A DNA stretch of 64,000 nt from Streptomyces coffeae (GCF_016741875.1 NZ_JAERRF010000034.1:28575-92574), one strand, 5' to 3'. Positions 40,170-49,151 are shown, counted from the first letter of the stretch. Notes: generated from the sequence alone by a model not told the origin. Made by a program: numbers and translations.

Positions 40170-42883
40170 GACTGCTGGTCCTCCTTCGCGTCGTCACCGG
40201 TAGCAGGAGCGAGCTCGGTGACGCAGCGGAATCCGACGGCGTTGCTGGCTCGCGAGCGGCGGAACAAGCCCTTGGCGCTGGCCTGGACGGCGCGCAGAGG
40301 GTTGTCAAACGCGCCGCCGCAGATGACGGCCTCGTCCGGATCGTTGACGCTGGTGGAGGTCCACTCCCAGACGTTGCCGACCATGTCGGCGATCCCGTAG
40401 GGGGAACGGTTGGCGGGACGGGCGTCGACCGGGGTGACCCAGGCGTGGCCCAAGCCGCCACGGTCGAATTCCTCTTTGCATGCCTGGTAGGTGACCAGGG
40501 GGCGGCCGGCCCAGGAGTCGGCGCAGTTCACCGCTTGGAGGTCGGGGGTATCGCCCCAAGGGAAGAGGCGGCCATCGGTGCCGCGGGCGGCGGCTTCCCA
40601 TTCCAGGGAGGTGGGCAGGCGCTTGCCTTCGAAGGTGGCGAAGGCGTACGCGGCCCACCAGCTGACGCAGATGGCCGGGTGCTCGTCAAAGCGGGGGTCG
40701 TCGTAGTAGTCCGGGGCACGCAACCGCTCGGTCCAGGGGGCGTGGGTGGTCCCGGGCGGCTGGTCAGGGTGGTCCCAGGTTGAGGTTCCGTCGGGGCGCA
40801 GGGCCTGGAGGAAGGGGCGGTAGCGGGCGACGGTGACCGGGTGGCGGTCGAATCGGATCGGGTGGTGGACGCGGCGCAGCAGCAGCCGTTCGGCTGGGCC
40901 GACGAGGTGCACCCCGGGGTGGAGCACGCAGTCCTCTGCCGGGGCGGGATGCGCGGGGAGGGTGGGGTGTGCAGCGAGGAAGGAACGGACTTGTTCGGTT
41001 AAGTAGGGGCCTGCGGGCAAGCCGACCGCCTGTTCGCGGCCGTCCGGGGTGCTGAGGTAGCGGGCGGCGAGCAGCTCCTGGTAGGCGGAGTGGATGGAGG
41101 CCAGGGCCTGGGGCCCGGCGGGTCGGAACAGCGGGAGCAGGCGAAAGTTGTCGGGAGTGATCCGACCGCCGTCAAAGGTTTGCGGTCCGAGCACGTTGTG
41201 CAATTCGAGCAGGGGGAAGACCGTCCGGTCTTCCAGGAAGGCCCGGCCACACGTATCAGCGAGAGCCGGGGCGAGATGCGCCAGCCCGGCGTCGGCGAGG
41301 ACCTGGTCGATATGAGTGCCGATCAACTCAGCGACCGTTGGGGTGCCCGCGATGTCCAGGGCGGTCTGGAGGTGTCGTGCCAGCGGCGTGGATAGGGCGG
41401 CGGCGCCGGTATCCGAGGCGGGCTCGCGGTCGGTCGGTGCGTCCGTCAGGCGCAGCATGCTGAAGCGGGGGACGCGCTGGGGATCCACGCCGTTGGTGTA
41501 CATCTGCTCGACCAGTTGCTCGGATATCGCGCTGGAGCAGTCGAGCAGGCGCCGGATCTGCGGAGAATCGGCCAGGAAGGAGACACGGGAGCTGAGCACG
41601 ACGCAGGACTCGGCCGACAGCGCCGAGGCCAGGTCCGCGAACAAACGCAGGAATCCCTCGGGGCTGGGCTCGTCCACGGCCTCGTCGACGGCATCCAGGA
41701 CACACAGGGCTGAACCGGAGCGGATCAGGTACAGGAACAGGTCGAAGGCGCGTGCCCGTTCGCCCGGCACACAGGGCGCCAGCACGCGGGCCATGTATTC
41801 GGCGAAGGCCTCGTCCTTGGGCTTCAAGCTGAGGTCGAAGTAGAAACGGAAACGGCGCGCCGTAGCGGGAGTGTCATTGACCAGGGCGCGCAGCAGGGTG
41901 CTTTTGCCGCTTCCCGGCTTGCCGATGACCAGGACGTTGGCCGACTCCTGGATGAGCCGGGTCAGGAGTGGTTCAGCGTCTTCCACATCGGTGATGCGGG
42001 ATTCGCCGGTGCGCGGGTCGCTGGTGAGCAGGGCACCGGGTAAGGGCTGACGCTCGCGCGGCATCTCCGGTGCGGCCGTGGCGCAGGAGGCCAAGTGGGT
42101 CTGAAGGTCGACGATGGTGTCGATGAACCCTTCGTAGCCCACGATCCGGTAATCCTGCCCCAGCAGTGGGCGGACCTGGTCCACCGCATCGTCGAGGATG
42201 ACGAACCGGGTGAACTTGGGCAGCCGGGTCTTGAGCAGTTCACCGCCGGTGGTCTCCAGCACGTTGCGCAGCTCGGCGGCATCCTTGGACAGCAGGAGTT
42301 CGACGTACTCCAGGCGCACGCCGGATTCGCGGCAGAACAGCTGGTAGACGGTCTCGGTGGAGAGAACGAAGCGCTTGGATACCCGGTAGCCCAGCGTCAG
42401 GTAGAGGCCCGCGAGGAACTCCACCCGGCGCGCGACTTCAGGTTCCATCCGCGGGTCGTCCCCGGTCAGGGCGGGACTGGCAGTGCTGGTGAACCAGGCC
42501 AGCACATCGACCAGGCGGCGCACCGCGAGCAGGCCGTCTTCTTCGGCGACCTCGTAGCCGTCGTGGGTGGAGCGATTGCGTAGGCGCTGGATGTCGGTGA
42601 GCGCGTTGAGGACTGTTGTGCTGCGGATGTGCGGGCGGCAGCCCTTGATCAGCTCACTGAGCATGCGACCGGACGGGTCGCCAGCCACCTCATGGTGGCG
42701 CCACAGCTGCTTGAGCAGTTTCTCGGTGATCTTGCCGACCAGGGCGATGGCGTTCTCCGGATAGCCATCGTCCAGCGACCGTAAGGGACGCTCCAGATCG
42801 ATCCCAAGGTGCTCCGCTACCCGGGCGTGATCGTCCAGCTCGTGCCGTAATCGGCGCAGACGCTCGTCCACCGGAGCGGTCAC
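40166..42883 (-). CDS. HEPN - STAND (NACHT-like) NTPase - FGE-sulfatase-like fusion protein
   Basis: This is a 905-residue protein. The N-terminal helical domain has RNRSTH at 102-107, matching the Rx4H active-site motif of HEPN ribonucleases. A linker domain (about 150-270) precedes a STAND NTPase with Walker A GKPGSGKST (321-329), Walker B LCVLDAVDE (393-401) and VVLSSR sensor (428-433). The C-terminal 240 residues form a formylglycine-generating-enzyme-like domain: RLPTSLEWEAAARG, LFPWGD, GNVWEWT, GGAFDNP, VGFRC. The paired catalytic cysteines of true FGE are not seen, suggesting a binding role. The GTG start overlaps the methyltransferase stop. One TTA codon lies at 41000-41002. The architecture fits a prokaryotic immune or conflict sensor. 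Confidence 0.85.
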   Translation of the reverse strand: MTAPVDERLRRLRHELDDHARVAEHLGIDLERPLRSLDDGYPENAIALVGKITEKLLKQLWRHHEVAGDPSGRMLSELIKGCRPHIRSTTVLNALTDIQRLRNRSTHDGYEVAEEDGLLAVRRLVDVLAWFTSTASPALTGDDPRMEPEVARRVEFLAGLYLTLGYRVSKRFVLSTETVYQLFCRESGVRLEYVELLLSKDAAELRNVLETTGGELLKTRLPKFTRFVILDDAVDQVRPLLGQDYRIVGYEGFIDTIVDLQTHLASCATAAPEMPRERQPLPGALLTSDPRTGESRITDVEDAEPLLTRLIQESANVLVIGKPGSGKSTLLRALVNDTPATARRFRFYFDLSLKPKDEAFAEYMARVLAPCVPGERARAFDLFLYLIRSGSALCVLDAVDEAVDEPSPEGFLRLFADLASALSAESCVVLSSRVSFLADSPQIRRLLDCSSAISEQLVEQMYTNGVDPQRVPRFSMLRLTDAPTDREPASDTGAAALSTPLARHLQTALDIAGTPTVAELIGTHIDQVLADAGLAHLAPALADTCGRAFLEDRTVFPLLELHNVLGPQTFDGGRITPDNFRLLPLFRPAGPQALASIHSAYQELLAARYLSTPDGREQAVGLPAGPYLTEQVRSFLAAHPTLPAHPAPAEDCVLHPGVHLVGPAERLLLRRVHHPIRFDRHPVTVARYRPFLQALRPDGTSTWDHPDQPPGTTHAPWTERLRAPDYYDDPRFDEHPAICVSWWAAYAFATFEGKRLPTSLEWEAAARGTDGRLFPWGDTPDLQAVNCADSWAGRPLVTYQACKEEFDRGGLGHAWVTPVDARPANRSPYGIADMVGNVWEWTSTSVNDPDEAVICGGAFDNPLRAVQASAKGLFRRSRASNAVGFRCVTELAPATGDDAKEDQQS

Positions 42884-43674
42884 CGCGCACCTCCGCCAGA
42901 CGCACTGGCGCCAGTGGAGTCGTCGCGAACGCCGAGGACGAACGCGAAGCGGTCAGGGAAGACGAACTCCGGTCCTGGATAGCGGGCCCGGATCTCCTCG
43001 ATCCCGGCGTCGAGCTCCTCATCGCTGAAGGTCGACAGCACGGACATGTACCGGGACCTGACCATGGACAAGTAGCGCTCCCTGTCCAGGCGCAGCTCAT
43101 GCTCCACGAAGGTCAGCTCGGCCCGGAGCCCCGCATCGGCAAGGTGCCGGGCGATGACAGCCGGGTCAGGCTGGAGCTCTTCGTACCGCTTGAGGGCCTC
43201 GGTAAACAACGGGTAGCCGATCGTGGTCGGCAACATCGCCACCAGCAGCCGACCGCCGGGCGCCAGCAGCCGGGCCAGTCCCGTGAGCGTGGTGGCAGGA
43301 TCGGTGACGTGGTGCACCGACTCCTTCAGCCACATCGCGTCCAGCTGCTCATAAGGCAGCGGCACCGTCAGGTCCGCGATCTCCTCGGCCGAGGCCCGGA
43401 GCGGTGACAGAGCGGGGGACGAGGGAAGCTGATCGAGCATCGCCGCCGAAGGATCCACGCACAGCACAGGGTGGAGTGGGCGTAGGGCCTCCGCTATACC
43501 GCCGGCGAACAGGCCCGTGCCGCACCCGATGTCCGCCATACGATCGCTCGCCGACAGCCGCAGAGTCGAGGTGATCTGTCCGGACATCCACCGCACGAAG
43601 TCCGGACTATAGGCCCAGTTGTCGTCATAAGTACTGGCGAGATTCTGGTAGTGCTCCCCCATGTCACGCCGCAC
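42880..43674 (-). CDS. Class I SAM-dependent methyltransferase
   Basis: This is a 264-residue enzyme. Motif I ADIGCGTGLFAGGIA binds SAM; VLCVDPSAAML, the post-II DAMWLKESVHHVTDP and LLAPGGRLLVAML complete the Rossmann fold. I chose the GTG at 43674, five bases after GGAGG; the open frame extends to 43791, but that part is low-complexity. It is the first gene of the four-gene operon and is coupled by GTGA to the HEPN-STAND gene. The target is unknown; the fold is closest to small-molecule (UbiE-like) methyltransferases. Confidence 0.85.
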   Translation of the reverse strand: MRRDMGEHYQNLASTYDDNWAYSPDFVRWMSGQITSTLRLSASDRMADIGCGTGLFAGGIAEALRPLHPVLCVDPSAAMLDQLPSSPALSPLRASAEEIADLTVPLPYEQLDAMWLKESVHHVTDPATTLTGLARLLAPGGRLLVAMLPTTIGYPLFTEALKRYEELQPDPAVIARHLADAGLRAELTFVEHELRLDRERYLSMVRSRYMSVLSTFSDEELDAGIEEIRARYPGPEFVFPDRFAFVLGVRDDSTGASASGGGAR

Positions 43675-44157
43675 CGACGCCTCCCGACCCTGATGGCTCG
43701 CCCTGCCCCGACTTGCCAGACTACCCAAATGAGCACCCTCAGCAACGGCGCATATGCTGGGGGATGACGCCGCACCACTCGGCACGGACACCGATCCGGC
43801 CGACCTAGAGCCCCGGTATTTTGGTTGGGCGAGCGACGCGCCAAGCTCCTAGCCGACCCGCTGAAGGCCACCATCGACGGTGTGGTGACCATGGACCTTC
43901 AGGAGAACCTGCGCGGCATCGAGCGGCAGATCGAGCAGGTGCCAGACCCCCGGCGCCGTTCGATCCCGCTGACGAAGACGAGGACGATGGTGACGAGACG
44001 ATGGGGGTGACCTGGCTGGTGCCGGTGCGCCGCGACCGGTGGGGTTTCGGAGCGGTGGGTGTGCATTCCGCGGTGTGCCGAGATACCCGTGTATGGGGCC
44101 CTGCGTAGGCTCGCCAGCGCGGCGACCGGTGTTGATCGCGGTCGGCGCTGGAACACT
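43675..44157. other. Intergenic region with a possible gene fragment
   Basis: A plus-strand frame at 43825-44010 reads ADPLKATIDGVVTMDLQENL then RGIERQIEQV, which looks like genuine protein, perhaps a helical tail of a recombinase. It has no start and ends quickly. I treat it as a possible relic. The upstream promoter of the methyltransferase operon must lie near 43675-43800. Confidence 0.3.
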
Positions 44158-44204
44158 GAAGCGGGTGGTCCTCCTCTCTGAGCGCGAGGAGGACCACCCG
44201 CTTC
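44158..44204 (-). terminator. Perfect 18-bp hairpin terminator
   Basis: Arms 44158-44175 and 44187-44204 are exact complements around an 11-base loop. It lies 14 bases past the DUF397 stop and would act in either direction. Confidence 0.85.
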
Positions 44205-44217
44205 GGCGTTCGCGGGT

Positions 44218-44460
44218 CTACTCGGAGTCCAGACCGATTGACTCGGTTCGGACCATATTGATGAAGGAGGACCAGGAGGCGGTCGGCACGAGGAGTGCTG
44301 GGCCATGCTTGTCCTTGGAGTCACGGATGCCGACCTGGGTGGTCAGGTCCGCGATCTCCACGCAGGAGCCTCCGGAATCGTTGCTGTAGGAGGACTTGAA
44401 CCAGGCGTCTTCTGCGGCCACGTCGGGGGCCATGATGTGTGTGTTGATGGCTACTTCCAC
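44218..44460 (-). CDS. DUF397-domain protein
   Basis: This is an 80-residue protein with the DUF397 core: WFKSSYSNDSGGSCVEIADL, then VGIRDSKDKHGPALLVP and SWSSFI. It is encoded directly after an XRE regulator and overlaps its stop by ten bases. Such DUF397/XRE pairs are abundant in Streptomyces; the small protein is thought to bind its partner regulator (as in Scr1/Scr2-type pairs). The GTG at 44460 is used; a later ATG at 44433 is possible. Confidence 0.88.
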   Translation of the reverse strand: MEVAINTHIMAPDVAAEDAWFKSSYSNDSGGSCVEIADLTTQVGIRDSKDKHGPALLVPTASWSSFINMVRTESIGLDSE

Positions 44461-45320
44461 TCTCGTTGCAGTGCTTCCAGAAACCCGGCCGTTCGGGCCG
44501 GAGGCAGGGCGCCGTCGCGCATGGCGTCGAAACGGCGGATGCTCCTCTGTACCTCGCGACGCTCGTCAGTGACGCTGATGCTGTTCCACATGTCCGACTG
44601 GACGATCGAGTCGAGAGCATCCTCGAAGTCGAGGACGGTGAAGTTGGTTTCAGCTCGGTAGGTGACGATGTCGTGGGTGAGGATCTGGACAGTGACGTTG
44701 TCCAGGCGGCCCAGCTCAACGATTTCGTCGTACTGCTCACGCATGGCCTGAGGCCCGCCCACCATGCGCCTCACGGCTGTCTCATCCATGATGACGTGGA
44801 GCTCAAGCGGGCTGTCGGACCTGGTGATCAGCTCCTTGCGTTCAAGACGGAGACGAACGTTCTGGTCGGTGTACTCGGAGGTCGTCTCATCGACGGGCTT
44901 GGCGATGCCGTAGAGCGCGGCCGCATAGCCTTCGGTCTGCAAGAGACCGAAGACGAAGTTGGGCTGGTAAGCCCGCATCTTCTTGGCGTCCTGCTCCAGA
45001 CCTCTGTACGTCGGCATTTTGGACGGCATGAACGCTTTGTAAGGGGTCCAAGGCTCCTTGCTCAACGATTCCCTGTGGAGCTGGAGCAGTGTCTCCCGAT
45101 CCTCCTTAGGGAGGTCGCTGTCGAGGTAATCGACGAGAGCTTCCAAGTCGCCGACCCTCGGAAGATCGTTCTCTCCGATTTCGACGCGCGCCAGTTTGGT
45201 GTGCGAGAACCCCAGGGCCTTGGCCACTTCCTGGAGCGTGAGTTCCTTCTTCTCTCGGAGCTTCCTTAGCTCCTTGCCTAGCTCTCGGCGCCGGAACGTC
45301 GCTCCGCGCTTCGCTGCCAC
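44451..45320 (-). CDS. XRE-family regulator with DUF5753 domain
   Basis: This is a 289-residue regulator. The helix-turn-helix (ELRKLREKKELTLQEVAKALGFSHTKLARVEIGEN) occupies residues about 15-55. The DUF5753 domain follows from about residue 95 (AYQPNFVFGLLQTEGYAAALYG ... LELHVIMDETAVRRMVGG ... NVTVQILTHDIVTYR). It is paired with DUF397 just downstream. A perfect inverted repeat at 45484-45519 in the upstream region is a candidate operator. The targets are unknown. Confidence 0.9.
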   Translation of the reverse strand: MAAKRGATFRRRELGKELRKLREKKELTLQEVAKALGFSHTKLARVEIGENDLPRVGDLEALVDYLDSDLPKEDRETLLQLHRESLSKEPWTPYKAFMPSKMPTYRGLEQDAKKMRAYQPNFVFGLLQTEGYAAALYGIAKPVDETTSEYTDQNVRLRLERKELITRSDSPLELHVIMDETAVRRMVGGPQAMREQYDEIVELGRLDNVTVQILTHDIVTYRAETNFTVLDFEDALDSIVQSDMWNSISVTDERREVQRSIRRFDAMRDGALPPARTAGFLEALQREWK

Positions 45321-45483
45321 CTTGCCGTCCTCTCAACCGTTTCGAGTGTTGGTGCTCGATGAGGCCCGTGTCCCCACTCCCGTGGCCTGTGTGGGGCGCC
45401 GACGCATGTCGTGCCCCCGAGTGTGTCACCCCCTGTCCCCGGTCGGGCAAGTCGTGCTGGTGCTCAGGCATTTGCCAATTTTA

Positions 45484-45519
45484 GTGCGATTGCCGTTGAG
45501 CTTGCACAGTAAATCGCAC
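45484..45519. promoter_or_regulatory. Inverted repeat upstream of the XRE regulator
   Basis: GTGCGATT and AATCGCAC are exact complements separated by 20 bases, in a 370-bp gap between divergent genes. The site could bind the XRE regulator or control the DUF6415 gene on the other side. Confidence 0.45.
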
Positions 45520-45689
45520 ATGCGTGAACGTAGTTGCACCACTCACGGCTGCTTCTTCCAGGGGGCAGGTGTTGAGCGGTTCTGTCGGCGCGTCGCTGCG
45601 CTGGAGAGACGACCTCACCCGTCTCACCGTTCGCAGCGCAGCGGGGCCCGGTCAGCTCCCGTACTCCTACTGTGGCAGGTGTCGGAACG

Positions 45690-46244
45690 ATGGCGAAGCC
45701 AGCCGAACGATCAGAGCACTGTCCTGATCACTACCCCCGAGCGACCGGGCCCGAGAGTCTCCCGCACTCCGTCTTACCGATCGACCGCCTCGGTGGGCTT
45801 CCGAGGCGTCAGCGCCGACATCTGAACGTCGAGCTTGCCCGGCCCGCTCCAGTCGCGACCGTCCATACGTTCATCGCTTCCCTGCACAACTCGTTCATCT
45901 ACGACGAAGGAATCGACGACGACCTGGACACGGCATTCGGCTTGCAGTCGGCCCTGCTCGCCATGGAGGACGTTCAAGGGCTGGTGCCCCGTATCCGCCG
46001 CCACCTGGGCCAGTTGCTGAACATCGCTGTCCAGCGTGCCGCCGGAGCCCCGAGTGCGGAACTCACGGTGATCGTGAACCGAGCCCAGCAACTCGAAGTC
46101 GAGGCCCCGCCCGCTGATCTCGCATCAGCCCGAGGCTATGTGCGTCGGCTGGCGCTGGTCGCCGAAAACGTCCTCGAGGTGCTGACAGCCGAGACGACCG
46201 ACACCGTCGGCTCCACCCACGTCGAAGGGCGGTGGTCAGCATGA
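45690..46244 (+). CDS. DUF6415-family protein
   Basis: This 184-residue protein is mostly helical, with the DUF6415-like region THVEGR at the tail and RIRRHLGQLLNIAVQRAAG and ARGYVRRLALVAENVLEVL as conserved helices. In Streptomyces the family often lies beside GntR regulators and small hypothetical genes, as here. The function is unknown. Start choice between 45672 and 45690 is uncertain. It overlaps the next gene by ATGA. Confidence 0.65.
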   Translation: MAKPAERSEHCPDHYPRATGPESLPHSVLPIDRLGGLPRRQRRHLNVELARPAPVATVHTFIASLHNSFIYDEGIDDDLDTAFGLQSALLAMEDVQGLVPRIRRHLGQLLNIAVQRAAGAPSAELTVIVNRAQQLEVEAPPADLASARGYVRRLALVAENVLEVLTAETTDTVGSTHVEGRWSA

Positions 46245-46666
46245 AGCTGCCCCGTAGCTACTGGTGCCAGGTGATCTACACGGAACCGGATCGGCACGAT
46301 GCCGTAGTCCTGAGCACGACGACCCGGTTCCCCGGCGGCGCAGTCACCTGGCTCAGGGGGGCTGTACGGAAGGTCGGCGTCGACCTGGATCGCGAATCCT
46401 TCGGCAGTGTATGGGCCTGGCTCGGCGACCACCAAGGCGCTGGCATGGCCGTCCGAGAGCTGCGCAGCGGCCGTCCGTGCACCGTCCGCCTGGGCAGTGA
46501 CGCACGCCCAGTGTGGCTCATCGTCCACCCCGTCTCGTGCCTTCCGCTCATCGGCCCCTGCATCGGTGCCTCCAAGCGCGACTTATCCGCTCTCAGCCGG
46601 GCCCGCGTGCTCCGGAGTCGGATAGCGAGCCCGGAGCACAGTTCTCTTGACCGGAGGTCCGCATGA
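46241..46666 (+). CDS. Uncharacterised protein in the DUF6415-GntR set
   Basis: This 141-residue protein begins MKLPRSYWCQVIYTEPDRHD. Beta-rich character is visible (TTTRFPGGAVTWLRGAVRKVG), then an Arg/Ser-rich C-terminus. The start is fixed by ATGA overlap with DUF6415, and its end overlaps the next gene by ATGA. I do not recognise a family. Confidence 0.6.
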   Translation: MKLPRSYWCQVIYTEPDRHDAVVLSTTTRFPGGAVTWLRGAVRKVGVDLDRESFGSVWAWLGDHQGAGMAVRELRSGRPCTVRLGSDARPVWLIVHPVSCLPLIGPCIGASKRDLSALSRARVLRSRIASPEHSSLDRRSA

Positions 46667-47256
46667 CCACCCCGACCAGCATGCTCCCCTCGAGTGACCG
46701 AGCGGCTCTCGTGATGGCAGCGCATGAGCTACGTTCCGTTCTGCAACAGGCCGGGATCAACGGCCCGAGTCCCGTGATCGGGCTGCACGGCCCTCTCATC
46801 GGGCTGAGTGCCGTCACCGCCCGTGAGGCCGCTGAGCTGACCCGATTGATTCGCAAGGGCCTGCGCGAGACCTTGAAGGTTGCCCGTCGGCTGCGAGAGG
46901 TGTTCCTCGCGCACGACCTCGACCTGCCGGACCTGAAAGTGGACGGCGGTCGCATCATGCTCGGCGAGGTATCCGTCCCCACCGCCGCACAGCTCGCCAT
47001 CCTGCTCGGCGCCCCGCGGGACAAAGTTGAGGCCGGAGCCGACGCGACGGAATGCGCGGCCAGGTGGGCACACCAGGTGCGAGTGCGTGACCTGCTCTCC
47101 GACTCCTACGAGGCCATTGCCGAGTGCATTCTCGCCGATGTGTACGCCCACCCGGACTGCATCCGATGCAATCACGAGCCCAGTATCGAGCTCGGCTCGA
47201 TAGACGTCGAGGCCGCTCGGCGTCTGCTGGCAGCCCTTCGGGCGGCCGTCCCCTGA
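46663..47256 (+). CDS. Uncharacterised helical protein in the DUF6415-GntR set
   Basis: This 197-residue protein is alanine- and leucine-rich and helical. It contains REAAELTRLIRKGLRETLKV and a small cysteine pair in DCIRCNHEPS. It is coupled to the previous gene by ATGA. The 325 bases after it (47257-47581) contain no gene I can support. The function is unknown. Confidence 0.6.
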   Translation: MTTPTSMLPSSDRAALVMAAHELRSVLQQAGINGPSPVIGLHGPLIGLSAVTAREAAELTRLIRKGLRETLKVARRLREVFLAHDLDLPDLKVDGGRIMLGEVSVPTAAQLAILLGAPRDKVEAGADATECAARWAHQVRVRDLLSDSYEAIAECILADVYAHPDCIRCNHEPSIELGSIDVEAARRLLAALRAAVP

Positions 47257-47581
47257 GCCGGTCGCCGGTGCGGACCGGACACCGACGCACCGGCGACCTT
47301 TCCAAGTGGGTCCTCTCAGTCCCGCGCGGCCACCGTGCACACGCCCACACGGTACGGCCCCGGGACACCCCCGGAGAGGACGACGCCACTGCCCAGCCGT
47401 CGCTGGGAGCTGGCGCCCCAGCCGCCCTCGCCCGCAGTCAGCGAGCGGCGGCCGGCCACGCCCTTTCCTCCGCCACCACCCCACCGCATCGAGGAGATCG
47501 GTCATGTCCCCCGGCGGTGCCCTCGTCAGGCGGCCTCCGACCACCGCACGACGTCTCCCACCACTTAGGAAGGACTTGCTC

Positions 47582-47788
47582 ATGTGTTCGCATACACCGC
47601 GGTGCCCGGCGTCCGACGCCAGCGACGCGGGCGCCGCTCAGCCCATTTCCATCCACTTTGAGCAGGGGTGGGTGCTTCTGTGTAATGACATCGTGGTCTT
47701 TGAAGACACCGGCCAACTTCGGCCCGATCTGATGGTCGTCCCGCCCCGCCGCGTCGCGGCTCCCTCCCAGACGGAGAAGGCGGCATGA
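47582..47788 (+). CDS. DUF5999-family small protein
   Basis: This 68-residue protein has the family pattern MCSHTPRCPASD at the start, then HFEQGWVLLCNDIVVFEDTG. The cysteines of the CSH...C motif may bind metal. An AGGAAGGA ribosome site precedes the ATG. It overlaps the GntR-like gene by ATGA. The function is not known. Confidence 0.85.
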   Translation: MCSHTPRCPASDASDAGAAQPISIHFEQGWVLLCNDIVVFEDTGQLRPDLMVVPPRRVAAPSQTEKAA

Positions 47789-48960
47789 GCGTCCAGGACC
47801 AGGAGCACACAGCCGAGCCCGGCTCATCCCCCGCAGACTCCGCAGGCACCCGCCGCGCGTTGCGCGCTGACCTGCTGCGCGTGGGGAGGATCGGCGGCGC
47901 GAGGTCTGCGGCCTCATCCGCGGCTGTGATCGAGGGCCACGCCCTCATCGACCGGCACACCGGTGTGTGGGTGCCGCTGGCCGAGCGCCGCCGACAAGCC
48001 GCAGCAGGTTCACCAGCGGACCAGGCCCGGTGGGACCGGCTGATCGAGGCGGTCACCCGCCCTACGCAGCCGACCGAGGTGTCATACGAGAAGCTGGTCG
48101 TGCGCGTGGGCAGTGCCCGAGATCTGCTACGCACCCTGGCTGACACCCTGCCGCCATTCGCGCCGGTCGCAGAAGTCGCTCAGCGGATCGAGCAAAGGGT
48201 CGAAGTCGGCACCTACCCTCCTGGCGCCGTCCTGGCACCGGGCCGGATCGCGGCCGACCTGGGCCTCCCTCTTCAGAGCGTCCATCTGGCCTTATCCGAC
48301 CTCGCTGGCAAGGGTGTGATCGAGCAGCAGGCGAACTGTCGAGCACGGGTACCTGGAGCAAACCCCTTCAACGATAGGCCCCGCCAGCTCGCTCAACTCC
48401 TGCGGGCGCTGGCAGCAGGAGGTGCCTTTCCTCCCGACACCGCGCTGCCGGGCCGACGGGAGCTGTGCCGCATCTTGGTCACCGGAGACAAACCGTTCGC
48501 CGCCGCACTGCGTCTTCTGTTCCAGGAGGGGCTGCTGGAGCGTGATGTCCGCCAGCGGCTGACCGTGCGTCGAGGCTCCGTGAAGCGAACCAACCCGCCG
48601 AAGCTTCCTGAACCAGCAGGGCACGTGAAGAGTCTCCGCGACGACGAGATCCGAGAAGCGGCCCGTACGACGCGCGCCTGGTGGAACGCACGGCTCTCGC
48701 CAGCGCCTGCCGCACTGGATCAGGTCATCGACCAGCTCGGTGCGACAGCTCATCAACTGGTCGACCGGGCCCAACCTGGCTCCGTCCCGCCAAGCACCAC
48801 GCAGCAGCAGTTGTCGGCTCTCGTCGCGCGCACGGCCATCACGGGCGCTGCGGTACACCATCCGCACATCGAACTCCGGCTGTGGCACGCAGCATGCCTG
48901 GCTACGGCCGTGTGCGACCTGCTGGCCCTCCTCGGCGACGTTGCGGTCCGATCAGGCTGA
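47785..48960 (+). CDS. GntR-type winged-helix regulator
   Basis: This is a 391-residue regulator. The central part has a GntR helix-turn-helix (VAQRIEQRVEVGTYPPGAVLAPGRIAADLGLPLQSVHLALSDLAGKGVI), and a second winged-helix-like unit follows (LRALAAGGAFPPDTALPGRRELCRIL). Two GntR-like units in one protein is unusual. The C-terminal domain is helical with no match to FadR or UTRA that I can see. It is coupled to the DUF5999 gene and lies directly upstream of the radical-SAM operon, so it could control that operon. Confidence 0.75.
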   Translation: MSVQDQEHTAEPGSSPADSAGTRRALRADLLRVGRIGGARSAASSAAVIEGHALIDRHTGVWVPLAERRRQAAAGSPADQARWDRLIEAVTRPTQPTEVSYEKLVVRVGSARDLLRTLADTLPPFAPVAEVAQRIEQRVEVGTYPPGAVLAPGRIAADLGLPLQSVHLALSDLAGKGVIEQQANCRARVPGANPFNDRPRQLAQLLRALAAGGAFPPDTALPGRRELCRILVTGDKPFAAALRLLFQEGLLERDVRQRLTVRRGSVKRTNPPKLPEPAGHVKSLRDDEIREAARTTRAWWNARLSPAPAALDQVIDQLGATAHQLVDRAQPGSVPPSTTQQQLSALVARTAITGAAVHHPHIELRLWHAACLATAVCDLLALLGDVAVRSG

Positions 48961-49063
48961 CCGTGATGCCCCCTTGGCGTTAAGCCCCGAGTCAGCGGTC
49001 CGGGGGAACGACCCGGGCCGTCGCGCGGCGCAAGCGCGACCCACACCCCAGGGCGAACGAGCG

Positions 49064-49102
49064 TGTCAGGGTTTCGTTCCCTCGTCGGCAAGAACCCTGA
49101 CA
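49064..49102. promoter_or_regulatory. Inverted repeat upstream of the radical-SAM operon
   Basis: TGTCAGGGTT and AACCCTGACA are exact 10-base complements separated by 19 bases, 50 bases before the first operon gene. It could be an operator for the GntR or WYL regulator, or the terminator of the preceding gene. Confidence 0.5.
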
Positions 49103-49151
49103 TCAGGTACCCGCGGAAGTCATTGATGCCAAGTAAAGGACTGGAGAAGCT

